Assembly (NCBI GenBank): GCA_910579285.1
Contig: CAJTTT010000005.1
Coordinates: forward strand, 29,227 to 93,226
DNA length: 64,000 bases
Reading direction: 5' to 3'
DNA from: an uncultured Lachnospiraceae bacterium
Lineage (GTDB): Bacteria > Bacillota > Clostridia > Lachnospirales > Lachnospiraceae
The notes under the pieces are model-generated. The model was not told where the DNA came from and searched no databases. It saw nothing but the letters and a program-made list of their open reading frames with translations. The position numbers and the translations under genes are program-made. The stretch's first letter is position 1. Every line of letters begins with the position of its first letter. Shown one piece after another: positions 42,637 through 51,170 of this stretch.

Positions 42637-42978
42637 CTATGTACCCAGTTCCAGACTGATCATCAGACCTTCGTTCACCGCCCGCATGATATCTGAATCC
42701 AGATGGCATACCCTGTCTTTGAGGCGCTGCTTATCTATCGTGCGCAGCTGCTCTAAGAGAATCACCGAATCTTTCACCATATCGTATTTTCCCGCACTCA
42801 GTTCTATGTGGGTGGGGAGCTTCGCCTTGTTCATCTTCGATGTGATCGCCGCACAGATCACCGTCGGGCTGTGCCGGTTTCCCACATCGTTCTGTATGAT
42901 CAGCACCGGGCGCACCCCGCCCTGCTCAGATCCAACTACCGGACGAAGATCCGCATAATAAATATCTCCTCTTTTCAT
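42637..42978 (-). CDS. ndoA: MazF/PemK (EndoA-type) endoribonuclease toxin
   Basis: A 113-residue sequence-specific mRNA interferase. The family is clear from MKRGDIYYADLRPVVGSEQG, GVRPVLIIQNDVGN, TVICAAITSKMNKAKLPTHI and the C-terminal LLEQLRTIDKQRL. In Bacillus the order is alr - ndoAI antitoxin - ndoA. Here alr is upstream, but the 117-bp gap holds no frame long enough for an antitoxin; the best is 25 codons with no good RBS. The toxin is therefore either orphaned or controlled by a distant partner. A GGAAG site lies 9 bases before the ATG. Confidence 0.93.
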   Translation of the reverse strand: MKRGDIYYADLRPVVGSEQGGVRPVLIIQNDVGNRHSPTVICAAITSKMNKAKLPTHIELSAGKYDMVKDSVILLEQLRTIDKQRLKDRVCHLDSDIMRAVNEGLMISLELGT

Positions 42979-43095
42979 TACCTTACACTTCCTTTGACTT
43001 TTCGCTACTCTTACTGTTTTCCTGTTACCAGCAATAGTATTGCCGTCTTTTTCGGTCGTATACAGGATAATGATGCTTTTCCCCTCACGGCTCCC

Positions 43096-44277
43096 CTACA
43101 GGCTCTCCCCGTAATCATCTCTCGTGCAGACAACTCTGCCTTCTTTCACATACACTCTCGGAATCCGCTTCCCGAGATCACAGGCAAGCTCATAGTTAAA
43201 TCTTCCCGAAAGTTCCCCGATCTCTTCCATTGTAATCTTATCCGTGCCGTCTGCGCCGATCAGGGTGATTTCCTCCCCCTCCTGCGCCTCTGGAATATCC
43301 GATAAATCCACCATAAACTGATCCATGCAGATCCGCCCAAGGATGGGCGCCCGTTTCCCACAGATCAGCACACTGCCCTTATTGGATAAACTTCTCGGAT
43401 ACCCGTCCCCGTAGCCAACCGGCACAGTGCCAATCCGCATCCGCTCCTTCGACACAAAAGTGCCCCCGTAACTGACGGGCGTTCCCGCCTCGATCTCCTT
43501 CACATAAACCAGGCGGCTTTTCAGGGAAAGAACAGGACGCAGGGCGAGAATGTCCCTTTTCACTTCCCCGGAAGGGGAAAGACCATACAGGGTTATGCCC
43601 GCGCGCACCAGAGAAAGGTTCGCCTGCGGCAGCGTGAGGATTGCCGCGCTGTTGGAACAGTGCTTCAAAGGAATCCGACTCCCCGTCCGCCGTTCCGCTT
43701 CCGCCACAAAAGCCGTAAACTGTGCAAGCTGCGCAAGAGCCGCTTTCTGGTCCCTCTCATCTGCCCTCGCAAAATGCGTAAAAATGCCCTCCACCTCAAT
43801 ATTCTTAAGGCTGGATATCCATTCCATAAAGGCCAGCCCTTCTTCATCCGTCCTGATGCCGATCCGTGACATGCCTGTATCCACCTTCACATGCACCAGC
43901 GCCTTTTTGTTAAGCCTTGCGGCACAAGCGTCCAAAGCCTCCAGCGCGTCCCTCCTGAAAACTGCGGGACGGATCTTTTGCAAAATCAGCTCCTCATAAG
44001 AATAGGGAAACGTATAGCCCAAAACCAGTACCGGCTTTTCCAGTCCTGCCCGCCGCAGAAGAAAGGCCTCTTCCGCCGTGGCCGTCGCATAGCCGAACAC
44101 ATAGGACAGTTTCTCCAGTTCCCTGCCGATCGGCACAGCGCCGTGGCCGTAGCCGTCCGTCTTTATCACGCCGATCATCTCTGTCTGCGGTGAAAGCGTT
44201 TCGTGCATCCGATCCATATTGTAAAGTACTGCGGAAAGGTCTACCGCCGCATACACTCTCTGATAGTTTTCCAACAT
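43096..44277 (-). CDS. alr: Alanine racemase
   Basis: PLP-dependent interconversion of L- and D-alanine for peptidoglycan. The 393 residues show the PLP lysine Lys39 in GVIKTDGYGHGA (a variant of VVKANAYGHG), the second catalytic Tyr in PVSYGGTFVS, PVGYGDGYPRSLS, and ICMDQFMVDLSD. The length is standard. GGGGAGAG precedes ATG 44277. A terminator separates it from the upstream coiled-coil gene, so alr starts a unit that continues into the MazF gene. Confidence 0.96.
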   Translation of the reverse strand: MLENYQRVYAAVDLSAVLYNMDRMHETLSPQTEMIGVIKTDGYGHGAVPIGRELEKLSYVFGYATATAEEAFLLRRAGLEKPVLVLGYTFPYSYEELILQKIRPAVFRRDALEALDACAARLNKKALVHVKVDTGMSRIGIRTDEEGLAFMEWISSLKNIEVEGIFTHFARADERDQKAALAQLAQFTAFVAEAERRTGSRIPLKHCSNSAAILTLPQANLSLVRAGITLYGLSPSGEVKRDILALRPVLSLKSRLVYVKEIEAGTPVSYGGTFVSKERMRIGTVPVGYGDGYPRSLSNKGSVLICGKRAPILGRICMDQFMVDLSDIPEAQEGEEITLIGADGTDKITMEEIGELSGRFNYELACDLGKRIPRVYVKEGRVVCTRDDYGESL

Positions 44278-44316
44278 ACCGACAAACTCTCCCCTTACTC
44301 TATCTTATTCACATCC

Positions 44317-44349
44317 AGCAAAAACGCCAAAGTCTTGAGACTTCAGCGT
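44317..44349 (-). terminator. Terminator after the rex operon
   Basis: ACGCCAAAGTCT (44324-44335) pairs with AGACTTCAGCGT (44338-44349) through a 6-2-6 core and an outer ACGC/GCGT. On the minus strand the stem is followed by TTTTTGCTGG. It abuts the stop codon of the coiled-coil gene. Confidence 0.75.
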
Positions 44350-45102
44350 CTATGTATTCCCGCCTTCCGGCTCCACGCTCTTTTCCGGCTGTCCTGCCGA
44401 TTCCGTTTTCTCCCTCTTTTCCGTCGTATTCCCCTGCCCTTCCGGCTGCTTTTCCGGGCTTACCGCCTGCGCGGCAGTCTCTTTTCTGCGGTATTTTTCC
44501 TCCGGGTCATACTGCATATCAAAAAGCTCGATTACCTCCGCGCCAAAAATATCGTGCATATATGCGTAGAGCTTATTATTGACCGCCTCTTTTTCCTGCT
44601 TGCGCACCACTTTCTTTTTGAGTTCCCGGCGGATGCCGCTGATCCACTCCTCAATCTCCGCAAGCTCCTTTGTATTCTGCTGCAGCTTTCGGTAACAGAC
44701 GTCCATCGTGATGAGCATGAGCTGATTGTTGATCTGGTTGATCTGTCTGGGCAGCTCTACCATTTCCTCCTCGCAGGCGTCCATCTTTTCGTTACACTCT
44801 TCAATGAGACGTTTGTGGTCTGCCATCTCCTTATCCTGCTTTTTCGTGGGATGTTCTCCCATCGCATCAGCCAGGATCACTACCTCATCCATCAGCTTCT
44901 TTTTGAGCTTTTTTACCTCTTTGCTCTCCGTATTGACCTTCGCCTGCCGTTTTAGGAGATCATTTAAATTCTTTTCCAGCCCTTTCAGTTCCGGGGTAAA
45001 CTCAGACTGCGTAAAAAGCTTGTGCCACTTATTGTCCAGCGTCAGTATCGGGATTTTCTTTCCAACAAGCGCCGGCTTAAACACCTCATCCGATCTGGCC
45101 AT
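44350..45102 (-). CDS. Coiled-coil protein downstream of rex, unknown function
   Basis: A 250-residue protein from ATG 45102 (GAGGTGG upstream). The start MARSDEVFKPALVGKKIPIL is compact. Residues about 40-190 are long amphipathic helices rich in Lys, Glu, Leu and Asn, likely coiled coil. The last 45 residues are Gln/Glu/Pro-rich and disordered. No catalytic motif or membrane helix is visible. It lies 27 bp after rex and ends in a terminator, so it forms a two-gene unit with rex. I do not recognise a named family. Confidence 0.75.
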   Translation of the reverse strand: MARSDEVFKPALVGKKIPILTLDNKWHKLFTQSEFTPELKGLEKNLNDLLKRQAKVNTESKEVKKLKKKLMDEVVILADAMGEHPTKKQDKEMADHKRLIEECNEKMDACEEEMVELPRQINQINNQLMLITMDVCYRKLQQNTKELAEIEEWISGIRRELKKKVVRKQEKEAVNNKLYAYMHDIFGAEVIELFDMQYDPEEKYRRKETAAQAVSPEKQPEGQGNTTEKREKTESAGQPEKSVEPEGGNT

Positions 45103-45129
45103 TGCCACCACCTCTTTCTGCCTGCCGCA

Positions 45130-45768
45130 TTATGTCTCCTCCTCCGCCGAGGAGAGATTGTAGGACAGTTTCATCAGACTGTCCGACAGATGCACGTTCT
45201 CTACCTGAATATGTCCCGGAAGACGCAGATCCACATGCGCAAAATTCCAGATACCCTTGATCCCGCAGGCGGCAAGCTGTTCAGCCGTCTCCACCGCCGC
45301 ATTCTTGGGTATGGTAAGCACCGCAATATCAATATTATGATCCCGGATAAAACCCGCCATTTCTTCCATCGGACGCACCGCAATGCCGCGGATCTTTTGT
45401 CCGCAGACCTTCGGATCACTGTCAAACAGTCCGCAGAACAGAAAACCCCGGCGTTCAAAATTAGAGTAATTGACGAGCGCCTGCCCCAGATGCCCTGCGC
45501 CCACGATAATCAGTCTGTGTTCCCTGTTTAAACCCAGTATCTTTCCGATCTCATCATAGAGATACCCGACATTGTAACCATATCCCTGTTGCCCGAAACC
45601 ACCGAAGGTATTCAAATCCTGCCTGATCTGTGAAGCCGTCACCTGCATAATATCAGATAGTTCCTGGGAGGAAACACGCTCGATCCCTTCATCCCGGAGT
45701 TCTCCCAGATACCGCAGATATCTTGGCAGACGCCCCACAACAGCCTGTGAAATTTCCTTTTCTTCCAC
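45130..45768 (-). CDS. rex: Redox-sensing transcriptional repressor Rex
   Basis: Winged-helix repressor that senses NADH/NAD and controls fermentation genes. I chose GTG 45768 (212 residues, VEEKEISQAVVGRLPRY) because GGAGG is 8 bases away; ATG two codons earlier is too close to it. The HTH is SSQELSDIMQVTASQIRQDL with the family's NTFGGFGQQGYGYNV following. The Rossmann motif is LIIVGAGHLGQALVNY. Upstream, its promoter overlaps a Rex-box-like palindrome, so it is probably autoregulated. Confidence 0.95.
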   Translation of the reverse strand: MEEKEISQAVVGRLPRYLRYLGELRDEGIERVSSQELSDIMQVTASQIRQDLNTFGGFGQQGYGYNVGYLYDEIGKILGLNREHRLIIVGAGHLGQALVNYSNFERRGFLFCGLFDSDPKVCGQKIRGIAVRPMEEMAGFIRDHNIDIAVLTIPKNAAVETAEQLAACGIKGIWNFAHVDLRLPGHIQVENVHLSDSLMKLSYNLSSAEEET

Positions 45769-45797
45769 GACCATATCCTCCGTTAAATTCTTCTTTC

Positions 45798-45826
45798 ATC
45801 TTACGCTTATGTTAAATTTTTGTCAA
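45798..45826 (-). promoter_or_regulatory. rex promoter overlapped by a Rex-box-like operator
   Basis: On the minus strand TTGACA (45826-45821), 17 bases, TAAGAT (45803-45798). The 18-mer at 45826-45809 (TTGACAAAAATTTAACAT) matches the Rex consensus TTGTTAANNNNTTAACAA at most positions and covers the -35 box, so Rex bound there would block transcription. Confidence 0.7.
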
Positions 45827-45904
45827 TTCCTGCCTGCGGTTCTTACGGTTCCATCCGAAATGCCAAACCCCTTGGAAAATGGTCATGCCAATTCATTTAA
45901 AAGA

Positions 45905-45933
45905 TTGACATAGGACGCCCCGGTCTGTAAACT
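45905..45933 (+). promoter_or_regulatory. Promoter of the ABC-F gene
   Basis: TTGACA (45905-45910), 17 bases, TAAACT (45928-45933). It predicts a start near 45940, inside an in-frame upstream ATG (45939), which supports the later start codon at 45975. Confidence 0.7.
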
Positions 45934-45974
45934 GAACAATGTATATGAACCAGGAAAGGCCAGGTAAACTTAAG

Positions 45975-47921
45975 ATGATTCTTTCTGTCAGCAATATCCA
46001 TAAATCATTTAACGAGGTTCCCATACTCAGGAATGTATCGTTTCACATAGAGGACAACGAAAAAGCCGCGATCGTGGGCATAAACGGCGCAGGGAAAACC
46101 ACGCTTTTGCGCATCATTATGGGTGAACTGGCCGCGGACGAGGGCCTTGTGACCTTTGCAAAGGACAAAACCGTCGGGTATCTCTCCCAGCATGAAGCTG
46201 TGTCCGGGGAAAACACCATCTATCAGGAACTCCTCTCCGTCAAGCAGGAGATTCTGGATATGGAGCAGCAGATGCATGCGATAGAGTTACAGATGAAGAC
46301 CGCATCCGGCGGGCTTCTGGATAAGCTTATGAACAGCTATGCTTCCCTGACCCACGCTTACGAGTCCGCCAACGGTTACGCCTATAAGAGCGAGCTTGTG
46401 GGTGTATTGAAGGGACTCGGTTTTTCGGAAGACGAATTTGCCAAATCCGTGTCCACCCTGTCCGGCGGTCAGAAAACAAGGGTTGCGCTTGGAAAGCTCC
46501 TTCTGCTGAAACCCAATCTGATCATTCTGGATGAGCCTACCAACCATCTGGACCTGCAGTCCATCGCATGGCTGGAGACATATCTTCTGAATTATAAGGG
46601 CGCGGTGATTATCGTCTCCCACGACCGCTATTTCCTTGATCGGATCGCCAATAAGGTGGTCGAACTGGACAATACGGCAGCCACTGTCTTTTCCGGCAAT
46701 TATTCCGCCTACGCCGCCGGGAAGGAAATGCTGCGCGCTGCCGCCTACAATGCCTATATGAAACAGCAGCAGGAAATCAAACATCAGGAAGCGGTGATTG
46801 AAAAGCTCAGATCCTTTAACCGGGAAAAATCTATCAAACGGGCGGAAAGCCGTGAAAAAATGCTGCAAAAGATAGAAGTTTTGGAAAAACCGACAGAAGT
46901 TCGGGCGGATATGCATTTGACGCTGGAGCCCAAATTCCAGAGCGGCAACGATGTGCTGCAGGTGGACGGACTGTCCAAGTCCTTCGGTCCGCTCTCCCTC
47001 TTCGACAATCTTTCTTTCGAGCTGAAAAAAGGGGAACATGTGGCCATCATCGGAGACAACGGCACTGGAAAAACGACCATCCTGAAAATCATCAACGAGC
47101 TTCTGCCGCCTGACTGCGGAACGGTTCGTCTGGGTACAAATGTGGCAGTCGGCTACTACGACCAGGAGCACCATGTGCTCCACCCCGAAAAGACACTGTT
47201 TCAGGAAATATCGGACGACTATCCGAATCTGAATAACACGGAGATCCGAAACACGCTTGCCGCTTTTCTCTTTACAGGGGAGGACGTCTTTAAGACGATC
47301 AGCACCTTAAGCGGCGGGGAACGTGGCAGACTTTCCCTGGCCAAACTCATGCTGTCCGAAGCCAATTTTCTGATTCTGGATGAGCCTACCAACCATCTGG
47401 ACATTATGTCAAAGGAAATACTGGAAGACGCCCTGTCCGCTTACACAGGGACCGTTCTCTATGTCTCCCACGACCGCTACTTCATTAACAGAACGGCCCA
47501 TCGGATTCTTGACCTGAACCGCCGGACGCTTACAAACTATCTGGGGAATTATGATTACTATCTGGAGAAAAAGGAAGAACAGCTCGCCAAAATCGATGCC
47601 GCTCTTGCGGATTCCCGGCAGGGAACAGCCGCTGTCACAGAAAACGGAACAGGTGATGCGCCCTCCGGGGCTAAGCAGGACTGGAAAGCCATGAAGGAAC
47701 AGCAGGCCGCCCAGCGCAAGCGGGAAAATGACCTGAAAAAATGCGAGGCGCAGATTGAAACCTTGGAAAAGCGCAATGAGGAAATCGACGGCCTTATGGT
47801 CTCTCCCGATGTCTGTACGAATGTGGCGAAGCTGCAGGAGCTGAACCGTGAGAAAGAAGAAAATGCGGATGAGCTTGCAAGGCTGTATGAAAAGTGGGAG
47901 GAATTGTCGCTAGAGGAATAG
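45975..47921 (+). CDS. ABC-F family ATPase
   Basis: A soluble, duplicated ATP-binding-cassette protein of 648 residues without membrane helices. Members act on the ribosome as translation factors or antibiotic-protection proteins. Cassette 1 has Walker A GINGAGKTT, signature LSGGQKTR and Walker B LIILDEPTNHLD. Cassette 2 has GDNGTGKTT, LSGGERGR and FLILDEPTNHLD. A linker of about 85 residues joins them, and a C-terminal coiled coil (about 560-648) follows. The set resembles housekeeping YdiF/Uup-like proteins more than short-linker resistance types, but resistance cannot be excluded. Start 45975 is chosen from the promoter position; ATGs at 45939 and 45945 are alternatives. Confidence 0.9.
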   Translation: MILSVSNIHKSFNEVPILRNVSFHIEDNEKAAIVGINGAGKTTLLRIIMGELAADEGLVTFAKDKTVGYLSQHEAVSGENTIYQELLSVKQEILDMEQQMHAIELQMKTASGGLLDKLMNSYASLTHAYESANGYAYKSELVGVLKGLGFSEDEFAKSVSTLSGGQKTRVALGKLLLLKPNLIILDEPTNHLDLQSIAWLETYLLNYKGAVIIVSHDRYFLDRIANKVVELDNTAATVFSGNYSAYAAGKEMLRAAAYNAYMKQQQEIKHQEAVIEKLRSFNREKSIKRAESREKMLQKIEVLEKPTEVRADMHLTLEPKFQSGNDVLQVDGLSKSFGPLSLFDNLSFELKKGEHVAIIGDNGTGKTTILKIINELLPPDCGTVRLGTNVAVGYYDQEHHVLHPEKTLFQEISDDYPNLNNTEIRNTLAAFLFTGEDVFKTISTLSGGERGRLSLAKLMLSEANFLILDEPTNHLDIMSKEILEDALSAYTGTVLYVSHDRYFINRTAHRILDLNRRTLTNYLGNYDYYLEKKEEQLAKIDAALADSRQGTAAVTENGTGDAPSGAKQDWKAMKEQQAAQRKRENDLKKCEAQIETLEKRNEEIDGLMVSPDVCTNVAKLQELNREKEENADELARLYEKWEELSLEE

Positions 47922-47938
47922 AACATAGAAATGCAGAA

Positions 47939-47986
47939 AGACGGGACGCTCCCATGACTCTATCCTGCGTCCCGTCTCTATTTTTG
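47939..47986 (+). terminator. Terminator of the ABC-F gene
   Basis: GACGGGACGC pairs with GCGTCCCGTC across about 18 bases, followed by TCTATTTTTG. It also faces the convergent icd gene and may serve both directions. Confidence 0.8.
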
Positions 47987-48030
47987 TCATTTTTTATTTT
48001 CAGTGACCTGCTGTCCGGCAGTGCCCCTTA

Positions 48031-49233
48031 TCATGCCTCCAGGGTCTTTCTGATCTCCTTGATAAAGTCCTCACTGTTTAAAACCGTCACGTCCTTCAGA
48101 GACGTAATCAGCGCGAGGTCTTTCGTCATCCTGCCGCTTTCGATGGTGGCAATCGTGGCCTTTTCCAGCTTATCCGCAAAAGCCATCAGCTCCTTGTTCC
48201 CGTCCAGCTCACCGCGCTTTCTGAGTGCGCCCGTCCATGCGAAGATGGTGGCCACAGAATTGGTTGAGGTCTCCTCTCCCGCCAGATGTTTATAATAGTG
48301 TCTCTGCACCGTGCCATGTGCCGCTTCGTACTCGTACACGCCGTCGGGAGATACTAGGACGGAAGTCATCATAGCCAGGGAGCCGAATGCGGAGGACACC
48401 ATGTCGCTCATCACATCGCCGTCATAGTTTTTGCAAGCCCAGATAAAGCCGCCCTTAGCCTTCATCACGCGTGCAACCGCATCGTCAATCAGCGTGTAGA
48501 AATACTCGATGCCTGCAGCTTCAAATTTGTCCTTATACTCTTCGTCGTAAATCTCCTGGAAAATATCCTTAAAGTTGTGGTCATACTTTTTGGAAATCGT
48601 ATCCTTCGTGGCAAACCAGAGATCCTGCTTCGTATCCAGCGCATAGTTGAAGCATGCCTTTGCAAAGCTGGCAATGGACTTGTCCGTATTGTGAATGCCC
48701 TGCAGGATGCCGGGGCCGGTAAACTCGTGGATTGTCTCCCTCATCTCGGTTCCGTCTGCGGCGGTAAACACCAGCTCCGCCTTACCCGCACCGGGCACCT
48801 TGATCTCCGTGTTCTTATAGACGTCCCCATAGGCATGTCTGGCCAGGGTGATGGGCTTTTCCCAGTTCTTCACGCACGGCTCAATTCCCTTTACAACAAT
48901 CGGCGCGCGGAATACCGTACCGTCAAGAGCGGCGCGGATCGTTCCGTTTGGACTTTTCCACATTTCTTTCAGATGGTACTCCGTCATTCTGGCCGCGTTC
49001 GGCGTGATGGTGGCGCACTTTACGGCTACACCGTATTTTTTTGTGGCTTCAGCGGAATCAATGGTCACCTGATCGTCCGTCTCATTGCGGCAGGCTAGCC
49101 CCAGATCATAGTATTCCGTCTTCAAGTCGATATAGGGAATCAGCAGCTCCTCCTTAATCATTTTCCAGAGGATTCTTGTCATCTCATCCCCATCCATCTC
49201 CACCAGGGGTGTTGTCATTTTGATTTTTTCCAT
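48031..49233 (-). CDS. icd: NADP-dependent isocitrate dehydrogenase
   Basis: Oxidative decarboxylation of isocitrate to 2-oxoglutarate, supplying glutamate synthesis. The 400 residues resemble the eukaryote-like homodimeric type: TPLVEMDGDEMTRILWKMIK, SPNGTIRAALDGTVFRAPIV for isocitrate binding, and CKNYDGDVMSDMVSSAFGSL with the metal Asp residues. The start is ATG 49233 (MEKIKMTTPLVEMDG), with AAGGCGG 8 bases upstream; an ATG two codons earlier is too close to the RBS. It lies 97 bp downstream of a GntR gene on the same strand, which may regulate it. Confidence 0.94.
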   Translation of the reverse strand: MEKIKMTTPLVEMDGDEMTRILWKMIKEELLIPYIDLKTEYYDLGLACRNETDDQVTIDSAEATKKYGVAVKCATITPNAARMTEYHLKEMWKSPNGTIRAALDGTVFRAPIVVKGIEPCVKNWEKPITLARHAYGDVYKNTEIKVPGAGKAELVFTAADGTEMRETIHEFTGPGILQGIHNTDKSIASFAKACFNYALDTKQDLWFATKDTISKKYDHNFKDIFQEIYDEEYKDKFEAAGIEYFYTLIDDAVARVMKAKGGFIWACKNYDGDVMSDMVSSAFGSLAMMTSVLVSPDGVYEYEAAHGTVQRHYYKHLAGEETSTNSVATIFAWTGALRKRGELDGNKELMAFADKLEKATIATIESGRMTKDLALITSLKDVTVLNSEDFIKEIRKTLEA

Positions 49234-49330
49234 CTGCATTCCGCCTTTCCCGCCGCCTGCTTCGCGCCGTCAAAATTTTTATGCCAGTTACATGCGTTTT
49301 GTCCAATCCATCCGCTGTCTTTTTCACCGT

Positions 49331-50056
49331 TTATTTACTGTTGCTTCTATCTTCCGCAGTTTCTCCCATGTTTTCCCCGTAAATTTCCTTCAGGCCGTTT
49401 TTCACCATGTTGTCGTAGGCGTTAATCATATGCTGGTTTGCCAATTTCTCCGCAAGTGCGGCGTCCCCCGCCTTTATCGCCTCCATGATATGCCTGTGTT
49501 CGTCGTTGGAAGCCCGTCCTCTCGTATTGGTTGCCAGCGTCTTCTGTCTAACGCGCAGCACATAGCGGTGGAAGTCCTTCAGAGTGTGCTCCAAAAGCTT
49601 GGAATCGCATGCCTCATAGAGAATATCGTGAAAACGGTTGTCCAGCTCCGCGATCTGGTCTAAATGTCCCTTCTCCTCATGGAAATCGGCGAGATAGATG
49701 TTTTCCTCCATCTCCTCCATCTGTTCCTTCGATATCTTCTCAGTCGCCAGTCGGGCGCACAGCCCTTCCAGCAAAGAGCGGATCATATAAATATCCTTCA
49801 CATCCTTGGCTGTGATTCCCGTCACATAAGCGCCTTTGTTGGGGACAATCCGAATCAGTCCCTCCAGCTCCAACTGCCGGAATGCCTCTCTGACCGGGGT
49901 ACGGCTCACGCCAAGCTCCTCACCGATGGCCACTTCCTTTAATTCCTCGTGCTCCTTGTACTTGCCGCTCAGGATATCTTCCCTCAGCCTCTGGAACACG
50001 CGTCCGCGCAGGGAATACTTATCCGTTGACTCATATTTCTTGTCATAGTTCGTCAT
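49331..50056 (-). CDS. GntR family regulator, FCD (FadR) subfamily
   Basis: A 241-residue repressor or activator with an N-terminal winged helix (LRGRVFQRLREDILSGKYKE, then ELGVSRTPVREAFRQLELEG) and a C-terminal FCD ligand domain with metal-binding positions (ELDNRFHDILYEACDS and the NDEHRHIMEAI histidines). FCD regulators usually bind small carboxylic acids. Being just upstream of icd, this one may respond to a TCA-cycle acid; that is inference. ATG 50056 has GAGGA 5 bases upstream. A 12-bp palindrome of GntR type lies about 100 bases upstream. Confidence 0.9.
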   Translation of the reverse strand: MTNYDKKYESTDKYSLRGRVFQRLREDILSGKYKEHEELKEVAIGEELGVSRTPVREAFRQLELEGLIRIVPNKGAYVTGITAKDVKDIYMIRSLLEGLCARLATEKISKEQMEEMEENIYLADFHEEKGHLDQIAELDNRFHDILYEACDSKLLEHTLKDFHRYVLRVRQKTLATNTRGRASNDEHRHIMEAIKAGDAALAEKLANQHMINAYDNMVKNGLKEIYGENMGETAEDRSNSK

Positions 50057-50154
50057 CTCATTCCTCACTTCTGCACCGCCTTATTTTTTCTTTTCTTAAC
50101 GGCGCATGAACGGGATCGTGAACACAACGCCCGTTTTTCTTTTCACCTCGTATA

Positions 50155-50166
50155 ATTGTATACAAT
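50155..50166. promoter_or_regulatory. Putative GntR-type operator
   Basis: ATTGTATACAAT is a perfect 12-bp palindrome about 100 bases before the gntR start. It contains TTGTATACAA, which fits the FCD-GntR operator form TNGTNNNACNA. Autoregulation is inferred. Confidence 0.5.
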
Positions 50167-50179
50167 ATACCTTCCTCTG

Positions 50180-51100
50180 TCAATAATAACTGCACAATTT
50201 TTCTATATCCAGCATCCCCCAGCCCTGCCTGTACCACGCTTCCCCCAGGTCTCTGGCCGTGTAAACCATCTGTCTCTTCACCTGGGCGCTGTTGCTGTAT
50301 GGATATTTCTGTAGATACAGCGCCGCCGCGCCCGATACAATGGGCGTAGCCATAGAGGTTCCGCTCTTTTTCGTGTACGGATCCCGGTATACGCCCCGCC
50401 TGTTCTTCCGCCACGTCAGGTTACAGGAAACCACATCCGTGCCCGGCGCTACCAGATCCGGCTTTCTGTAGGGAAAACCCTCGCGCACCCTGCCCGAATA
50501 GTTCTCACACAGATCTTTTCTCAAGCCGAAATATCCGCCCTCGTTGCAGCCTACGGTAATGACACTGCGGCTTTCCCCAAGCGGAGACAGCGTCCCCTCC
50601 CCAGGTCCTTTGTTTCCGGCGGCGCAGACGACCACTACCCCCTGCTCACAGACTGTCTCCAATAGTCCTGAAAGCTCCTCCACCCGCTCCCTGTTCCCAT
50701 CCTCGCCGATACCGACAGAAATATTGAGCACCCGGATCCGATACCGCAGACGGTTCTCCAAAACCCAGAGAAGGCCATGATACATACTCTCTATGCTTCC
50801 TTCTCCCTTCTCATCAAGAACTTTCCCCACACAGAGTCTGCATGTGGGAGCAATCCCGCTGAACCTGCCATTGGAGAGGCGTCCGCTCCCGCCGATGCAT
50901 CCGGCCACATGGGTTCCATGTCCGCTGTCATCATAGAAACCCTGTCTGCCATTCACAAAATCCTGAAAAGCTATCACGCGATCCTCAAAATCCGGGTGAC
51001 TGCCAATCCCTGTATCTAAAACGGCCACGCAGACTTCCTCCGTGGCCACACTGTACTGTAACTCTTCACTGCATCCAAGCTGTCTCTTTACCCTGTCCAT
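50180..51100 (-). CDS. Subtilisin-like serine peptidase (S8) without signal peptide
   Basis: A 306-residue peptidase with an intact triad: Asp29 in VAVLDTGIG, His61 in DSGHGTHVAG and Ser249 in SGTSMATPIVSG, plus the oxyanion Asn in CAAGNKGPGE. It begins with a short N-terminal segment (MDRVKRQLGCSEELQYSVAT) and lacks a signal peptide, a long inhibitory propeptide and C-terminal domains. It is therefore probably intracellular, like Bacillus IspA, or exported by an unusual route. It is the last gene after the surface-protein cluster but is separated from it by a terminator. The RBS GGGAG lies inside that terminator stem. Confidence 0.9.
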   Translation of the reverse strand: MDRVKRQLGCSEELQYSVATEEVCVAVLDTGIGSHPDFEDRVIAFQDFVNGRQGFYDDSGHGTHVAGCIGGSGRLSNGRFSGIAPTCRLCVGKVLDEKGEGSIESMYHGLLWVLENRLRYRIRVLNISVGIGEDGNRERVEELSGLLETVCEQGVVVVCAAGNKGPGEGTLSPLGESRSVITVGCNEGGYFGLRKDLCENYSGRVREGFPYRKPDLVAPGTDVVSCNLTWRKNRRGVYRDPYTKKSGTSMATPIVSGAAALYLQKYPYSNSAQVKRQMVYTARDLGEAWYRQGWGMLDIEKLCSYY

Positions 51101-51103
51101 CGA

Positions 51104-51145
51104 ACAAAAAAACTCCCGGCTTTACATATATAGTATGCCGGGAGT
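51104..51145 (-). terminator. Terminator of the LRR surface-protein operon
   Basis: ACTCCCGGC (51112-51120) pairs with GCCGGGAGT (51137-51145). On the minus strand seven T follow. The 3' arm (GGGAG) doubles as the likely RBS of the subtilase, so readthrough and translation of that gene could be linked. Confidence 0.8.
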
Positions 51146-51170
51146 CATTTTATGCGCATTTTGCCGTTTT

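Noticed and set aside
42979..43095. A GTG-initiated 25-codon frame between alr and the MazF gene as antitoxin
   Set aside because: It is far too short for an EndoAI/MazE antitoxin, with a badly spaced RBS and no DNA-binding motif.
46287..47183. Minus-strand open frame of 298 codons opposite the ABC-F gene
   Set aside because: The plus strand codes a perfect double ABC cassette here; the antisense frame has no recognisable feature.
50090..50140. AACGGCG...CGCCCGTTTTT as a plus-strand terminator
   Set aside because: No plus-strand gene ends here and the stem is interrupted; it may be part of the gntR regulatory region.
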